Shown piece by piece: positions 48,987 to 62,800 of a DNA stretch of 64,000 nt (positions are counted from its first letter, which is position 1; each line of letters begins with the position of its first letter). The stretch is taken from the NCBI GenBank assembly GCA_010094045.1, contig ML986813.1:1-64000 (forward strand), read 5' to 3'. The position numbers and the translations under genes were made by a program. The notes under the pieces are model-generated. The model was not told the origin of the DNA. It searched no databases and saw only the letters and a list, made by a program, of their open reading frames with translations. Source of the stretch: Lojkania enalia. Lineage: Eukaryota; Ascomycota; Dothideomycetes; Pleosporales.

Positions 48987-49197
48987 TATTATAAGAAGCT
49001 ATAAGCAGGGACGATAAGGCTTATCTAACGCTTAGTATAGTATGCTATATATAGATCTCAGGTGTTGTATAAGAGGATAGCTAAGGAGTAAGCTGAACGT
49101 GAGGTAAGTAGGAAGATAAGAGGGAAGAAGAAAATATATGTGTAGAAGCGAGCGCGCTATATATAGGTATTAGAGAGAACATAAGGATACCGTAATA
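48987..49197 (+). repeat. Right LTR of T1
   Basis: 211 bp, beginning tattataagaagctataag and ending gataccgtaata; it differs from the left LTR mainly by transitions. Confidence 0.88.
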
Positions 49198-49333
49198 CTA
49201 TAATTATAGTAAAGTAGAATATTTTATAAATAAATATATAGTTTTTAAATATTATAGATACTCTTATAGGGATTTCTATATTAGACCTAATCGAGATCTA
49301 GGACTCTATATAGCTAGAAGAATAAAACTAATA

Positions 49334-52300
49334 ATATATTCTACTATTAAAGTAGCTAAACTATCGAAGTAGCTACTTTTTCTTAGTATTATAAATACTA
49401 TATATAAACTATAATAAATCTATAATACGACCTTCTATTAATTTAATAAGAAGGTAGAATTAAACTTACCTTATAAGCGTATAAATTAGGCTAGTTTAAG
49501 AGCGTATAACGCGCTACTATAGCTTTTAATATATAATATTAATAACTCTCTACTCGACTTTATAGAATCGTATTTCGCCCTTATATACAACTAAATTACT
49601 AGAAGCTTATAGTAACCGAAGAATAAATAATCGTATAATATATTCTTAACCTTAATTTGCGAGGATTTACGCCCTGGCTATATAAAGTAGTAGATATAGT
49701 AGATAAACTATTAGGCGTATGTAGTAAAATACTTATAGGAAAGAATTAGCCTAAACGATTTATAATATATATAGATAAGCTTAAAATAGCTTTTAATTAA
49801 GTAAAGGATTGTTAAAGAATAAAATAAGAGAATCTAGAGGTTATTAACGCGTAGTTTAAACTTATATAAAATACAATTGCAAAATATAGTATATATAATA
49901 ATAATATCTACAACTTTAATAAGATAGGCTTTTAGATAAGTATTATTAGTACTATAAAGGTTATTACAGGTTTAGAATATTATATAAGGTCTACTTTTAT
50001 ATAGTTAAGCAATCGCGAGTAGATTATAATTATCTAAAGTATCTATACTACTACGTATATAACTCTACTATTTATTATCTATAAAGGACGCGTTTATATC
50101 TTTATATAGTATAAAGAAGTAGATATACTATATAATTGGAAAATTTCAGTCTCTAAAAACGGCTAGATAAATAATACGCTTAGTTTTAAGTAGCTAAAGT
50201 ACTTTAACAAATATATAAAGATGCGTTAGGTAGAGTTATATAGGCTACTTATTTTAGACGGCTATAAAAGCTACCTTAACTAGGAATTTAAGAATTACCA
50301 TCTTATATAAAAGATTCTAATACTTTATATACCTTCTTATTTATCGTATATACTTTAGCCTCTTAATATAGTTTACTTCTTACTATTAAAGCTGAAGTAT
50401 TTATAGCGTGTACAAAACTTAGCGCGCTGACGCGTCTACTATATTAATAAAGAAGGCTTTCTTCCAGCCTTTAAGAACGCGTTTTTTAACGTATTTACGT
50501 ACGAGAACTATTAAAAGGCCTTTAAAGTAATAGAAATTATTCCTCTAAATACGTAGGTTATATTAGATCGCCTTAATATATAATTATATACTCTACTAGA
50601 ACTACTTTTATAAGAAGACTTCTAGTAGTTTAAAACTCTAAGTAATATATATAAATTTAGGTTACAATTAATACTTATATAAAAGTCCTTTAATATATAG
50701 TATAAACGAGCTAATCACCTAAGCGAGCTAATTATAATACTAAAACTCTACTAAAATCGCGATAATTATACTTTATAGTATTATACTACAACTAATAACT
50801 ATAGAATTAATTTAGAAAGAAGCTAGAATATAGCTTGCACTTTAAGCTCTTTAATAAGATGTAATACTAACTATATATCGCGTTACATTAATCTATAATA
50901 TCTCCTAAAGTATACTTAGTATATAAAGGTAAGGAACAGCTCTATAACGCGATTACCAGCCTAATTTAATAAAGCTTAGTAAGACTAAGGAGTAGGTAAT
51001 TGTTTAGTATATACTAAATCTAGATATAAGAGGATTTCTGCTATAGATTGCTGCTATTTAAGATATAGCTAATTTACTGCTAGCTACGCGCTCTACTAGC
51101 TAGGTTAAAAAGAACTAGGTAGAGAACTTTATTAAATATATACCTAAGCTTAAGGTTAAATTTAATTAAAAGTACGACTATTTAAGAGCTAAATATAAGG
51201 ATTCTAAGGTTATAAGAGGCTGGTTCTACTTTATATAGAATATAAAGGCTAAGTATAGTATTATTAACGAAGATATATATAACTTTAACAAATTAGGCTT
51301 TATAATAGACGTAATATCGATAGGAGTAGTAGTTACTAGCTCTAAGAGACGGAATTAACTAAAGCAGCTCTAGCTAGATAATCGCGAGTAGACTATAGTT
51401 ATCTAGAGTATTAACGCGATAGAATAGGTAATACTACCTTTTATTATCTTTACAGGTACCTACTACCTCTCTATATAGTATAAAGAAGATAATATTCTAT
51501 TAACCTAGGCTATATAGGTTACTAATAACAGCTGGACGATAAATAATATTAGTATTAAGTAGTTAAAGCACTTTAATACGTATATAAAGGATTGTACTAT
51601 TAGTATATATTAATTACTAATTCTCAACAGCTATAAGAGCTACGACTTACTTGAATTCAGGTAGCTCTACAAGGAAAAGAATATTATTACTCTCTACATG
51701 CCTCTACATTTATCGTACCTATTATAGCTACTAGATATAGGTTGTTTCTCGCCTTTAAAGACTATATACGGGCGCTAAGTCGAGCAGCTAATATATAGTT
51801 ATATTAACTATATTATAAAAATCGAGTTCTTACCCTACTTTAAAGTAGCTTTTAACGTAGTAATTATAAAGAGTAATATCCTAAATAGCTTTTAAGGCGC
51901 TAGCCTAGTTCTATTTAACCTAGATATAATACTATCGAAGTTTAAAGTTTAACTGTATACGCTAATACTTCTTATAGTTAAAGATACTCTTTAGAAGTTA
52001 AAAATACTAAGTAATTCTATTAAATTTAGGTCTTAATCTATATACGTTCGATTAAGAGTTTAAAAGCACCTGAATAGCTCGTCTACTTTAATAGTAGAGG
52101 CGTTTAAATAGTTTATAAAGGGTGCTATATATATAATATATAAAAACGTACTATTATACGCTTAGGTTACTAAGCTTTAAATAGCTAATAAGGCCGCTAT
52201 ATAATATCGATCGCATAAAAGAAAGCGTATATAGAAGGAAGGTAACCTAACAATTAAAGAAGGCGCTTAATTAACTGCTCTAAAAGAGTTTGGCGCTCGT

Positions 52301-53056
52301 ACTAATAGGAAGAAGGGTAGGAAGAAGACGCGCGTTAATAGAGACTAGCTGACTTAAAGGTGCTGTAGGTAGTACGGCGAGGCTAGGCATAACTCGCGGA
52401 CATGTAAAAATGATACTATAGATATAGAAGAATAGGCTACTATACTATATAGTACGATAGAATGTAAGAAAGTACAATATTTTGCGAAAAGTAGTCGCGA
52501 TTTTAGAGTGGTCTTAGTATTATAATCAGCTCGCTTAGGTGATTAGCTCGCTTGTACTATATGTTATACAATTACTAAAAGAGGTATAAAAAGGATTCTT
52601 ATAGCTTATAAAAGGTGCTAAGTTAATACTATATTAGAATATACTTCTTTAAACTCGCAACTCTAAGCTTAAAAGGTAATTAGAAGAAGTAACTAAGTGT
52701 AAAACGTATAAAAGAAAGTATATTTAGTATAGTAGTATAGTATTATATAGCGAGGGATTTTTATATATAGCTGTTGAAGTATCTATAGATTCTCAGCCCT
52801 TTAAGAGGACTCGTAGTACTAATACTTAAGAAAGGGCTTAACCAGTTTAACGCTACTATAATAACTATAGTAAGACTAGATATAACGCTCGTACGTACTA
52901 AAAGGATAGTAGGGAAAATTCTAAATTAGATAAAAGTATATTATATATAGAATCTCTTATTAGTATTAAATAAATTAATTTTTTATATATAGTATTTGTT
53001 GCGCTAAGAAAAAGTAGCCGCTTTAATAGTTTAGCCGCTTTAATAGTAGAATATGT
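49334..53056 (+). mobile_element. Fot1/pogo-class transposon P1 copy 2, split by P2
   Basis: P1 sequence runs 49,334-50,692 and 52,565-53,056, about 1.85 kb. Both ends carry the inverted repeat with the doubled AGCGGC...AAACTAT motif, and TA duplications are at 49,332-49,333 and 53,057-53,058. The plus strand encodes a degraded DDE transposase; near 50,245-50,275 the motif reads LLILDGYKSY with the catalytic Asp kept. The target is the 5' LTR of gypsy C. Confidence 0.87.
50693..52564 (+). mobile_element. Fot1/pogo-class transposon P2 copy 2, uninterrupted (1,872 bp)
   Basis: The only contiguous P2 in the window. Ends atatatagtataaacgag and ...cttgtactatatgt are inverted repeats with TA on both sides (50,691-50,692 and 52,565-52,566). 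It has a degraded plus-strand DDE transposase, with the LLILDGHSSH equivalent near 51,615-51,650 reading LILNSYKSY. RIP stops throughout make it inactive, though the terminal repeats are well preserved. Confidence 0.88.
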
Positions 53057-56000
53057 TATAAGATATATAATACGTTTAGTAGCTTAATTAACTAAGTAAC
53101 TAAATAGGAAGAAATAGTAAGAGAACTAAATTATATTTAACAACCTCATAATTCTAACCTTTATAGCTCTTTATAGTTAATTTAAATATCCTTTATATAC
53201 TCTACTTACGTACTTCTATTATAAGTTTATAAGAATAATCCTCTTATAGTATATAATTACTCTTAGTTATTACTCTATTCTATACCTGGTTAATTAGAGG
53301 CTCTTATACTTTAACTACTCTTATAAGGTTAGAAGAAGTAAGACTAGTTAAACTATCCTAGTTATTAGGAAATAGATACCTTTAATAAGTAATATAGAAA
53401 ACTCACGTAAGTAGAATATTAGGATTAGCTAGTAAGGTTACCTCTTTAGAGGTAGGTATAATAACTATATTTATAAGAATATAGAATAAATTAATATTAT
53501 AATAGGAATAGCTAGTTCTAGTAAATAAATAGATAAGAAGTCTAAAAGAGACTTAGAATAGCCTTCTTAAAAGTCTTAAAAGAATATAAGAGATAGTTAA
53601 TAGTAAGTAAGAAATAGGACTCGCGGGAATTATCTAGAAACTTAAGCAAGTTAAAAGAATACTACTAATAATATATTATTAGTAATAAATTAAGTTAGTA
53701 CTATTTAATAAGTTTAATAGAATTAGGTCTAAACTTAAAAGATTCTTAGTAGTAGTAAGAATTTATATTAATACTAACCTAGATATTATCTAGTATAAGA
53801 ATAAGAAAGTAATATTTATAGGAGCCTACCTAATAGGTAAACTATTTAACTAGTTCTAGTCCTTTCTAATAGATTTTAAGAACTATATAGAAGAATACTA
53901 GAAAAGTAAAACTAAAGTAATATTTATAAGCCTAGTATATTTCTAATAGAAACTCGAACTAGTATTTAGAGATATTAATAAAGTACGAGTAGTAGAAGAT
54001 AGACTCTACAACCTAGTTTAACTAGGATCTATTACCTTATATATATCGAGTTTTTAACAGCTCTTAAATAAAATTATATAGGACGATTATAGTATAATAG
54101 TAAAGTTCTATAGAGGATTAAAAATAGAGATAAAAAGGGTAATAATATATATAGAACAACCTTAGAACCTAGCGTTATACTTCTAATTAGTAAAAAGAAT
54201 TAATAATAAACTATACTAGTTTAAAAATAAGGAAAGGTAAGTATACTACTAAAGGGTATGTTTTTTAGTAAGAGCTGCCAACGCGGGCGGACCTATAAAT
54301 CTAAGTACTACTAGAGAAAAGAAGCCTAAATTATAGGCGACCTAAGAAAGAAAGACTTAGAAAAAAGATATTAAGTGCTATAATTGTTAGAAACTAGGAT
54401 ATATAGTAAAAGAATGCCGAAGTAAAAAGAAAGAGAAGAAAAACCGGTTTATAGAAGATAAACCGTAGGAAGTAGGTAAAGAAAAACTAGCCGCAACTAT
54501 AGAACACGGAACCCTATACTAGTCCTCCTATAATAAAGATAGATGTTAAATATACTAACAACTTAAAGAAGCTATAGGATATTAGCTATAGAAGAAAATA
54601 CAACTTATAGTAATATAAGAACGTATAAAAAGATAGCTAGAAGAAGTTTAAGAAGAATTAGACGAGGATAAAGAAATAAATACCCTATTATAAATAGAAG
54701 AAGCTACTACTAGAGTACTAATATCTAAACTAGTATCTAGAGCATATTTTATATACTGATAAGGAATAATCGAGTATAAATAGGGAACCCCAGCTCCTAT
54801 AGCTACCCTATAAGAAGAATTACCTATAAGATTCTATGATAAGAATAGACTAGGATAAAATATTATCGACGTTTACGAAGAATAGCAAAATAATTACCCT
54901 AGAGAAATCCGCTTCTTATACTTCTAAAAATAGATAGAAATAATAAAAGTAGTAGAAGAATATCTTAATATAATAGATTAGGATAAGGCCGCATATATAA
55001 TATAAAAAGTAGTAGCCTTCTTATAAAATAAAGTACTAGTAAAGTACTAGGTACTAAAGGCATCACGATATAAATAAGAATAGGATTACTAGGTTAGAGA
55101 AGACGATAACCCTTATATAAACTAATACTATCTAGTATATTTTAAGATAGTATAGATATTATATATTAAATAATAATGCAAGGCTTACTAAAAAAGAAAG
55201 GAAAATATAGGTATATAACTAAGACGATTAAATAAAGACGAGGTACTAGAAAACCTTATAAAATAAGAAGCTATAATCGGATAGGAAGTTACTAAACAAA
55301 CCTAAAACTATATAGTACTCGAACCTAGACTTCTACTACCTAAAGTATATATTAGAGAAAGACTATAATATAAATATCTAGAACGGAAATACCTAAAATA
55401 TATATCTATAAAAGAAGTAATAGCCTATTAGCTTAAGACAACTTAACTATATAGGAATATAGAAGAATACTATCTCTTAATACTAGAATAATATTATAGC
55501 TATAAGATATATATACTTATTAATAGTAGAGTAATAAAGAATTTTATAGCTAGCAACTATATTATTAGAAAAGGAATACCTATAATATAACTAGAACGAC
55601 CTTATATAATCTAAATTATAGAAGGAAAAGACTTCTAGAAGAAAGTTATATATACTATAGAACTGGGAGAGTTTAAAATCCTAGAAACAATCTAATAAGG
55701 ATAAATCTTCTAAATTATAAAAATTACCGACTATAATATTATCCTAGAGATTCTATAATTAAGAAAGGAAAATCCTTAGATAAACTAGTAAACGGGACGA
55801 ATTATCCTTAAAAACTCTAGCTAACCGGTTAAGGAACAACTTGTTATAATAGTAAAAGAAGTAGTAAAGGAGTTATTCCTAATAGAAAATATATTATATA
55901 GCGTACCTAGGGAATACTAATACTTAATAGAACAACTTTAAGAACTACTATAATATCTACCTAAATATAGAGAATATAATTATAAAATTAAACTATAACT

Positions 56001-59000
56001 AGAAAAAGAACCTAGATATAGATTAATATATAGCCTAATACTAAGGGAAGTAGAGGCTCTAGAATAATATATAGACGAGTACGTAAAGAAAGGAATAATC
56101 TAAAAAATAAGCTTACTAGTAGTATACCCTATACTCTTTATAGATAAGAAAGAAATAATAGACCTATAAATATATATCGATTATCGTACTCTTAATAATA
56201 TTATAATTAAGGATTGATACCCTGTACTACTTATCTGTAACTTAAGAAACTAATTAAGAGAAGCTACTATCTTTATAAAATTAGATATCTAAAATATATA
56301 CTACTAGATCTATATTAAAGAAGGAGATAAATAGAAAATAGCATTTAAAATAAAAAAGAGACTTTTTAAATACCTAGTTATACTATTTAGACTTACTAAT
56401 ATACTAGCTACTTTTTAAAAACGAATTAATAAGGTACTAAAACCCTACCTTAGACAATTCTATATAGTATATTTAGACGATGTTCTCGTATATTTAAAAA
56501 TAAAGTAAAAATATAAGAAATATATTAAACAAGTACTACGCGTACTATAAGTAGTAAAATTATACCTTAAGGTAAGGAAATATAAATTCTATATTATACG
56601 AATAGACTACTTAAGATTTATTATTAAACTAGGACAACTACGAATAGATCTAAATAAATTAGTAGTAATTAGAGACTAGCTAATTTTAAAGTTAATTAAA
56701 AATGTCTAATCCTTTATAAAATTTTATAACTTCTATTAAACCTTTATAGACGATTAAAGCAATATAACTACACCCTTAACTTAACTATTAAGAAAAGATA
56801 TTACTTTTATATAGAGAAATGAATAAGAAAAAGTCTTCTAAGAAGTTAAGAAATAATTCTAATAAGAACTAGTACTGAAACTCTACAACCTAGAAAAGAA
56901 AGCTCTTATAGAAACCAACGTATTAGAGATAAGAATAGCCGGAATTCTTATATAAATCTACAATAGAAAATAATATCTAGTAGTATACTATTTATAAAAA
57001 CTTATACTAGTAGAGATAAATTATAATATATATAACTAAAAACTCCTAGCTATTATAGTATACTTTAAAGAATAGCGTATATACCTGTAAGAAGCGAAAT
57101 AGTAAACTAAAGTCTACTACGACTATAAGAACCTTACTACCTTCCTTACTACTAAAACTCTTACCCCTAGGTAGATTAGATAGTTATAAGAACTAGCTAT
57201 ATTCGACTTTAAGATTATCTATATTAGCAGAAAATAAAACTAAAGAGTAGACGTATTAAGTAGACTACTAGAATATAAGTAAGAGAAAGGAACTACAGCT
57301 ATACTACTAAGAAAATAATAAGATAGAAGTATAGTATATAATTATCTAAGACTTATAGTAATAACTATTATTAAATAAGTAAGCTAGATAATACTAATCA
57401 GAATAGTAATAGACGGAATATCTAGAGAACTCTAAGAATAAGAACTAGAATAGGTAGATAGACTACTATATATCTATAATTAAATTTATATACTAGCTAA
57501 AGTTAGAAAAGAGTTTATTAGGTAATTCTATAAAGCCCCTATATACAGATACTAAGAAATAGAGAAAATACTAGAACAAATTCTTAGAGGATTCTACTTT
57601 TCTAAAGTAAGGGAATAGGTAAAGAATATGTTATAAGAATACGTAGACTACTAATAGAATAAATCTAATAGATATATACCCTATAAACTACTATAGAACC
57701 TAAAAATACTAATTAGGCTATAAGTAGAAGTTACTATAGACTTTATTATTAAGCTACTAAAGTTAAAAGACTACCCTAAAGAAGAAGTATATAACTCTAT
57801 TATAATAATTATAGATAGACTTGTAAAATATACCTACTTTATTCCCTATAATAAAGTATTATTAGTAGAATAAGTTGTAAACATCTTTCTAAAATAGATT
57901 ATCGTTAATATAGGGTACTATAGAAAATAATTATAGACTAAGATACTAAGTTTACTTTAAAATTTTAGCAAATAATTATAAACTTACTAGAAATTAAATA
58001 TAAGATATTTATAGTATTTTACCTATAAATAGACGGATAGATAGAACGAATAAACTAAATAGTAGAATAATACCTATAATACTACCTTAACTATAGATAA
58101 AATAATTAGGTAATACTACTACTAATAGTATAACTCGTATATAATAGTACTATATATAATATAACCGGAGTATTACTATTTATAGTAAACTATAAGTATA
58201 AACTAAAAACCTATAATACCCTGATTAAAACAGTATTATAGGTACTATAAGTATAGAAACGAGTCGAGATTATTTAATAAACGTAAGACTTATTAAAGAA
58301 AAACCTCTAGTTCCTATAATATACTATAAAGAAATACCATAATAAAAAATATAAATAACTACCTTACTTTAAGAAGGGAGAAAAAGTTTAGCTGCTACAA
58401 CGAAATATTTAAAGTAAATAATTAAGCAGTAAACTAGATTATATTAAAATTAGACTATATAAGATTAAGGAATAAATATTACCTATAAACTATTAACTTA
58501 AATTACCTACAACTATAAAAATCCACCTAACCTTCTATATCGTACTTATAGAAAAGGCACCCTAGAATGCTAAACTAGTAGTATATAATATAGACGCGTA
58601 CAGAAAAGACTAGAAATAGAAAGTTAAGAGAATAATAAAGTATAAGATATAGAATAGTAAATAATACTATCTAATTAAATAGTTAGGAATAGACGAATAT
58701 AGAAACCTATAGAATAATATCTAGGAACTAAAAGAAAACCTTAGCCCTATAGTATTACAGGTATATTATAAAACCCAAATTTATAAAGAAAACCTAGAGA
58801 TAGAGTAGTAGAATTAAATAATATTAGTTGTATTGCGGGAGGCGACTCTACTTTAAGAAGAAGACCCGCCTTATAATCCGCCTTTTCTTCTTCTTTAAAT
58901 TACTCCTACGTACGTTTATAACCCTCCGCCTACTTATATTTTACTTATTTATAAATCTTATAGAGACGCTGAATCTTTATGCAAGCTACTACTACTTTAT

Positions 59001-59443
59001 TAAAAAGTTGTTCTAACTCTTCTTAAGTTAGACGAATCTTCTTCTCTAGTTTCGCAACTTTAGTATCCTACTTTACTACTAGGAAGAATTAGGAATAAAC
59101 TAGTAGTACGGGATTATAATATATAAGTAATCTAAGTATTACAATCTATATTATATAACGAACGTATACTAGTATAAAGGTATTCTAAATAATATAACTT
59201 TTTAGGTGTTTCCTTCTTATCTACTTTATAAGTTAACCTCTTATAGGAATACTAGAAATAAGGTATAATAGTCTTACCTAAACAGTCTATATAATTAGTA
59301 TAATAGTATCTACTTAGAGTTAAATGTTAAAGGGGAGGTATTAGGAATATATATAGTTTCAGCGAAAACAGCGTATTAACTCTACTATATACTAGATTAG
59401 AATAGGAAAACTCTTAAGCTAAGAGCTTAGAGGGGGAAGATAG

Positions 59444-59811
59444 TATTATAGATACCTTTATAGGGATCCCTATACTAGACCTAATTAAGATCTAGAATTC
59501 TATATAACTAGAAGAATAAGACTAATATAAGATATATAACGCGTTTAGTAGCTTAGTTAACTAAGTAACTAAATATACTTAGTTACTTAGTTAGCTAAGT
59601 AATTAAGTAGGAAGAAATAGTAAGGGAACTAAATTATATTTAACAATCTTACAACTCTAACCTTTATACCTCTTTATAGTTAATTTAAATATCCTTTATA
59701 TACTCTACTTATATACTTCTATTATAAGCCTATAAGAATAATCCCCGTATAGTATATAATTACTCTTAGTTATTACTCTATTCTACACCTGGCTAATTAG
59801 AGGCCGTTATA
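59444..59811 (+). repeat. 3' LTR of gypsy C (368 bp)
   Basis: It begins tattatagatacc and ends gaggccgttata. It is 34 bp longer than its partner because of an extra inverted segment around 59,571-59,605. Confidence 0.87.
59552..59599. repeat. Hairpin-forming inverted repeat in 3' LTR of gypsy C
   Basis: Arms 59,552-59,570 and 59,581-59,599 (cttagttaactaagtaact and agttacttagttagctaag) pair with one mismatch around a 10-nt loop. The 5' LTR has only one arm. Confidence 0.75.
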
Positions 59812-62800
59812 TTAAAGTATAAGAGATAGAGGTTAAATAAGAGGAGATTAAGAAAGAAGAGTTCTTAGACGTAAACGAGTACTACCTAGATAGTTCTTAG
59901 GTAGGAAATAGAGACGTCTAGGAAAACTTTCTATCTTAGGCTTAAGTAAGTATAACTTATTAAATATTAATTTATCGTATTTATTTAGAGGAAAGTACTT
60001 TTAAATCTCTACTATTTTATATTTAAAAGGCGTTAGTATATAACTAAACACCCTTATTAATATAAACGCCTAAGGCTTCCTATTTCTTAATTCTATAGTA
60101 GCTAGATTACTCTCCTAAGCCCTATATATATTAATATAGTACTTACCCTTTAAAATTACTATTAAAGGTTTTTAGGACCGAATCTAAACCCTAGTTAATT
60201 AGTATATCTACTTATACCTGCGAATTAATAGAAGAACTATTTAAAACTACCTATTTATTATTATAGATCTAAATACTTAAGATTATATTATTAGTATTAA
60301 ATAGTTATATTATTTTTAACTCTAGCTAGATATAGATAAGAATTGGATTATATAGCCTTCTAAATATCTTACTACTTATAATTCTTTACCTCCTCTTCTT
60401 ATATAATTAATTTAGCTAGCACGCGATAAGAAAGTAGAGCTAGATATCTAGTAACACGACGCTTTATAGGAAAAGGACTAGTATTAATAGTCCCGTAGTC
60501 TAACTATCTATTATATTAAGGGTCTATTAAGACTGCTAAAACTATATTAATCTCTTATAACTTATAGTCTAAATAAGCTTAGAGCTCTTATACGCCTATA
60601 TATAATAAAGTCTAAATCTAATCTAAAGAAAATCTATTCTCCTATTATCGCTCTTATCTTAGCTAATACTTTCTACTTTAATATAAAGAGAAAAGAGAAC
60701 GAGTTTTTCTCTACGTCTCTATACGAAATTGAGTAGCTAATTAAAGATAAATAAGCTTTAGAGCTAGAAGACAAGGCTGAAAATAAAGTACTAGTAAATC
60801 TCCGATTACTATCTAAATACTATAAGTATTAGGATATATTTAGTAAAACTATAGTTTATTAATTACTAGAATACTACTTTTATAATTATAAGATTATCTT
60901 TATAGAACCTCTTTCTAATAGTTATAGCCCGTTATATAAATAGAATATTAAGGAGCTAGAGGTAACTAAGAAGTATATTATAGATAATCTATAGTATAGG
61001 TATATTAAGTAGAGTTGGAACCCTTTTACATTTCCAATCCTTTATATTTATAAACCTAATAGCAACTTATATATCTATATAGATTATTATAAACTTAATA
61101 CTCTTACCTATAAAAATATATATCTAATACTATATATAGATAAACTTCTATCTAGACCTACTAAGATAGTAATTTTTACTAAGTTTAATATTCGCGCGGC
61201 TTTTAATAAGATTAGAATAGATTCTAGTTCTAAAGAATATACTACCTTTTAAACTTAATACAGAACCTATAAATATAAAGTTCTACCTTTTAGATTATAT
61301 AATAGTTTAGTAACTTACTAGTACTATATAAATAACGTACTAATTAACTACCTAGATAACTTCTATATCGCTTATCTAGACGATATATACTATCTACGTT
61401 AAGAAAGTTCTTAAGGGATTATATTAAGTAGAGTTATAAGTTAATATTAAGAAGAGCGAATTCTATATTACCTGAACTAAATACCTTAGTTATATCCTCT
61501 TAAATAAAGGCCTTAAGGTTAATCTAGAGAAGGTAGAAGTACTATATAACTAGTAGTTACCTACTACTATAATAGGTGTAAAATCCTTCTTAAGTTTTAC
61601 TAGATTCTATTAATAGTTTATACCAGAATTCTCGCGCGTCGCAAAGCTAATTATCGTATTATAGAGCCCTATAACCCCTTTTATATAGATTTCGGAATGT
61701 AATATTACCTTTAAGAAATTAAAGTTAGCTCTATTAAATATATCTATATTCTACTACTTTAACTCTATATTAGAAATAAAAATAGAAACTAATACTTCTA
61801 ATAGAATAATTATAAGAGTACTATTATAGAAATATTCTAATAGAAAATAGTACCTTATAGTATTCTATAGTAAGGTTCTATCCAGTTTGGAACTAAACTA
61901 AGATATTTATAATAAGGAACTATTCGCAATTATTACAGCGTTTAAGTAATAGAGGGTAGAACTTACTTCAGTAGCTACTAGAACTCTAGTATATACTAAT
62001 TATCGCTTACTCGAATATTTTATAACTATAAAGGTACTTAATACTCGTTAAATTTATTAGACCGAGAAATTAACTTAGTATTAGTTCTAAATCGAGTATA
62101 CCCTAAGTAAGAATAATATTAGAGTAGATATTTTTAGTCGTCGCGAATAAAATATAGAAAATTTAAAAGTAGTTTAAACTAATAACTAGTTAAGAGTTCT
62201 ACTTAAACTATATTAACTTCACCCTCGAATTAATGCTAAATTAGTCTAGTCCTATATTACTTAAATAATAACTTAAGTAGCTATAATAAACGTTATTAAA
62301 GGCTAGAAGTAGGTTATATTACTAGACTCTCTAGAGTTGATTAATATATTACTATAGGAAAACCGAGCCTCCTTTATATAGGAACGTACCCTTTTATCTT
62401 ATAAGTATTAGATAGAGAATAGACTACTCCTCTACAATAATCGCTTATATATTCTATTAAATTTAGGCCTTTATATATAGCTTATACGAGAGGTTTATAA
62501 CTAAGTATCCTCTATATACTTAAACGCTACTAAAACCTATTAGTTACTATCTTAGAAGTACTACTAGAAGAGTATAGAAGCTACTTATAAATAATATATA
62601 CGGAATTATATTCTATACTATAAATCTTATTTAATATAAACCTAAACTCTAGGTTTTATCTATCTACTTTCTATATTAAATCGACTAATATAGTACCTAT
62701 ATATTAATTTTAAAGATTTTTCTATAGATAAGTCCGAATATAATTAGATTATAGTAGTAATCGATCGCCTATCTAAATAAACCGTATCTATTTCCTACTA

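Larger units (their letters stand above)
47666..49197 (+). mobile_element. Two-LTR element T1, 1.53 kb, no pol (TRIM-like)
   Basis: Two 211-bp LTRs (47,666-47,876 and 48,987-49,197) flank 1,110 bp, with the duplication ctata (47,661-47,665 and 49,198-49,202). The LTR termini read tattat...gtaata, as expected from TG...CA after RIP. The interior shows no reverse transcriptase or integrase motif and is less TpA-saturated than neighbouring elements. It sits inside the Gag region of A2. The transcription direction is not certain; plus is arbitrary. Confidence 0.85.
49250..53308 (+). repeat. 5' LTR of gypsy C, in two pieces
   Basis: 49,250-49,333 and 53,059-53,308, together 334 bp once P1 and its TA duplication are removed. 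Joining the pieces across the P1 insertion gives the ..actaatataagatata.. order seen in the uninterrupted 3' LTR. Confidence 0.85.
49250..59811 (+). mobile_element. Ty3/gypsy chromovirus C, its 5' LTR split by P1
   Basis: Bounded by the 5-bp duplication ttaaa in A2 (49,245-49,249 and 59,812-59,816). Plus-strand order: Gag with a zinc knuckle near 54,378-54,420 (CYNC kept, His now Tyr, final Cys kept); reverse transcriptase near 55,950-56,600 with YLDDVLVY intact at 56,470-56,493; RNase H near 56,930-57,260; integrase near 57,550-58,260, with IIDRLVKYTYFIPY about 57,808-57,850; and a chromodomain-like stretch (YYLIK.LGIDE) near 58,650-58,740. A polypurine tract (agagggggaagatag) precedes the 3' LTR at 59,444. 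Many stops are present, but key catalytic codons are better kept than in gypsy A. Confidence 0.86.

Noticed and set aside
58828..59016. 62-residue Leu/Phe-rich frame
   Set aside because: Falls in the 3' non-coding part of gypsy C, no motif, composition artefact.
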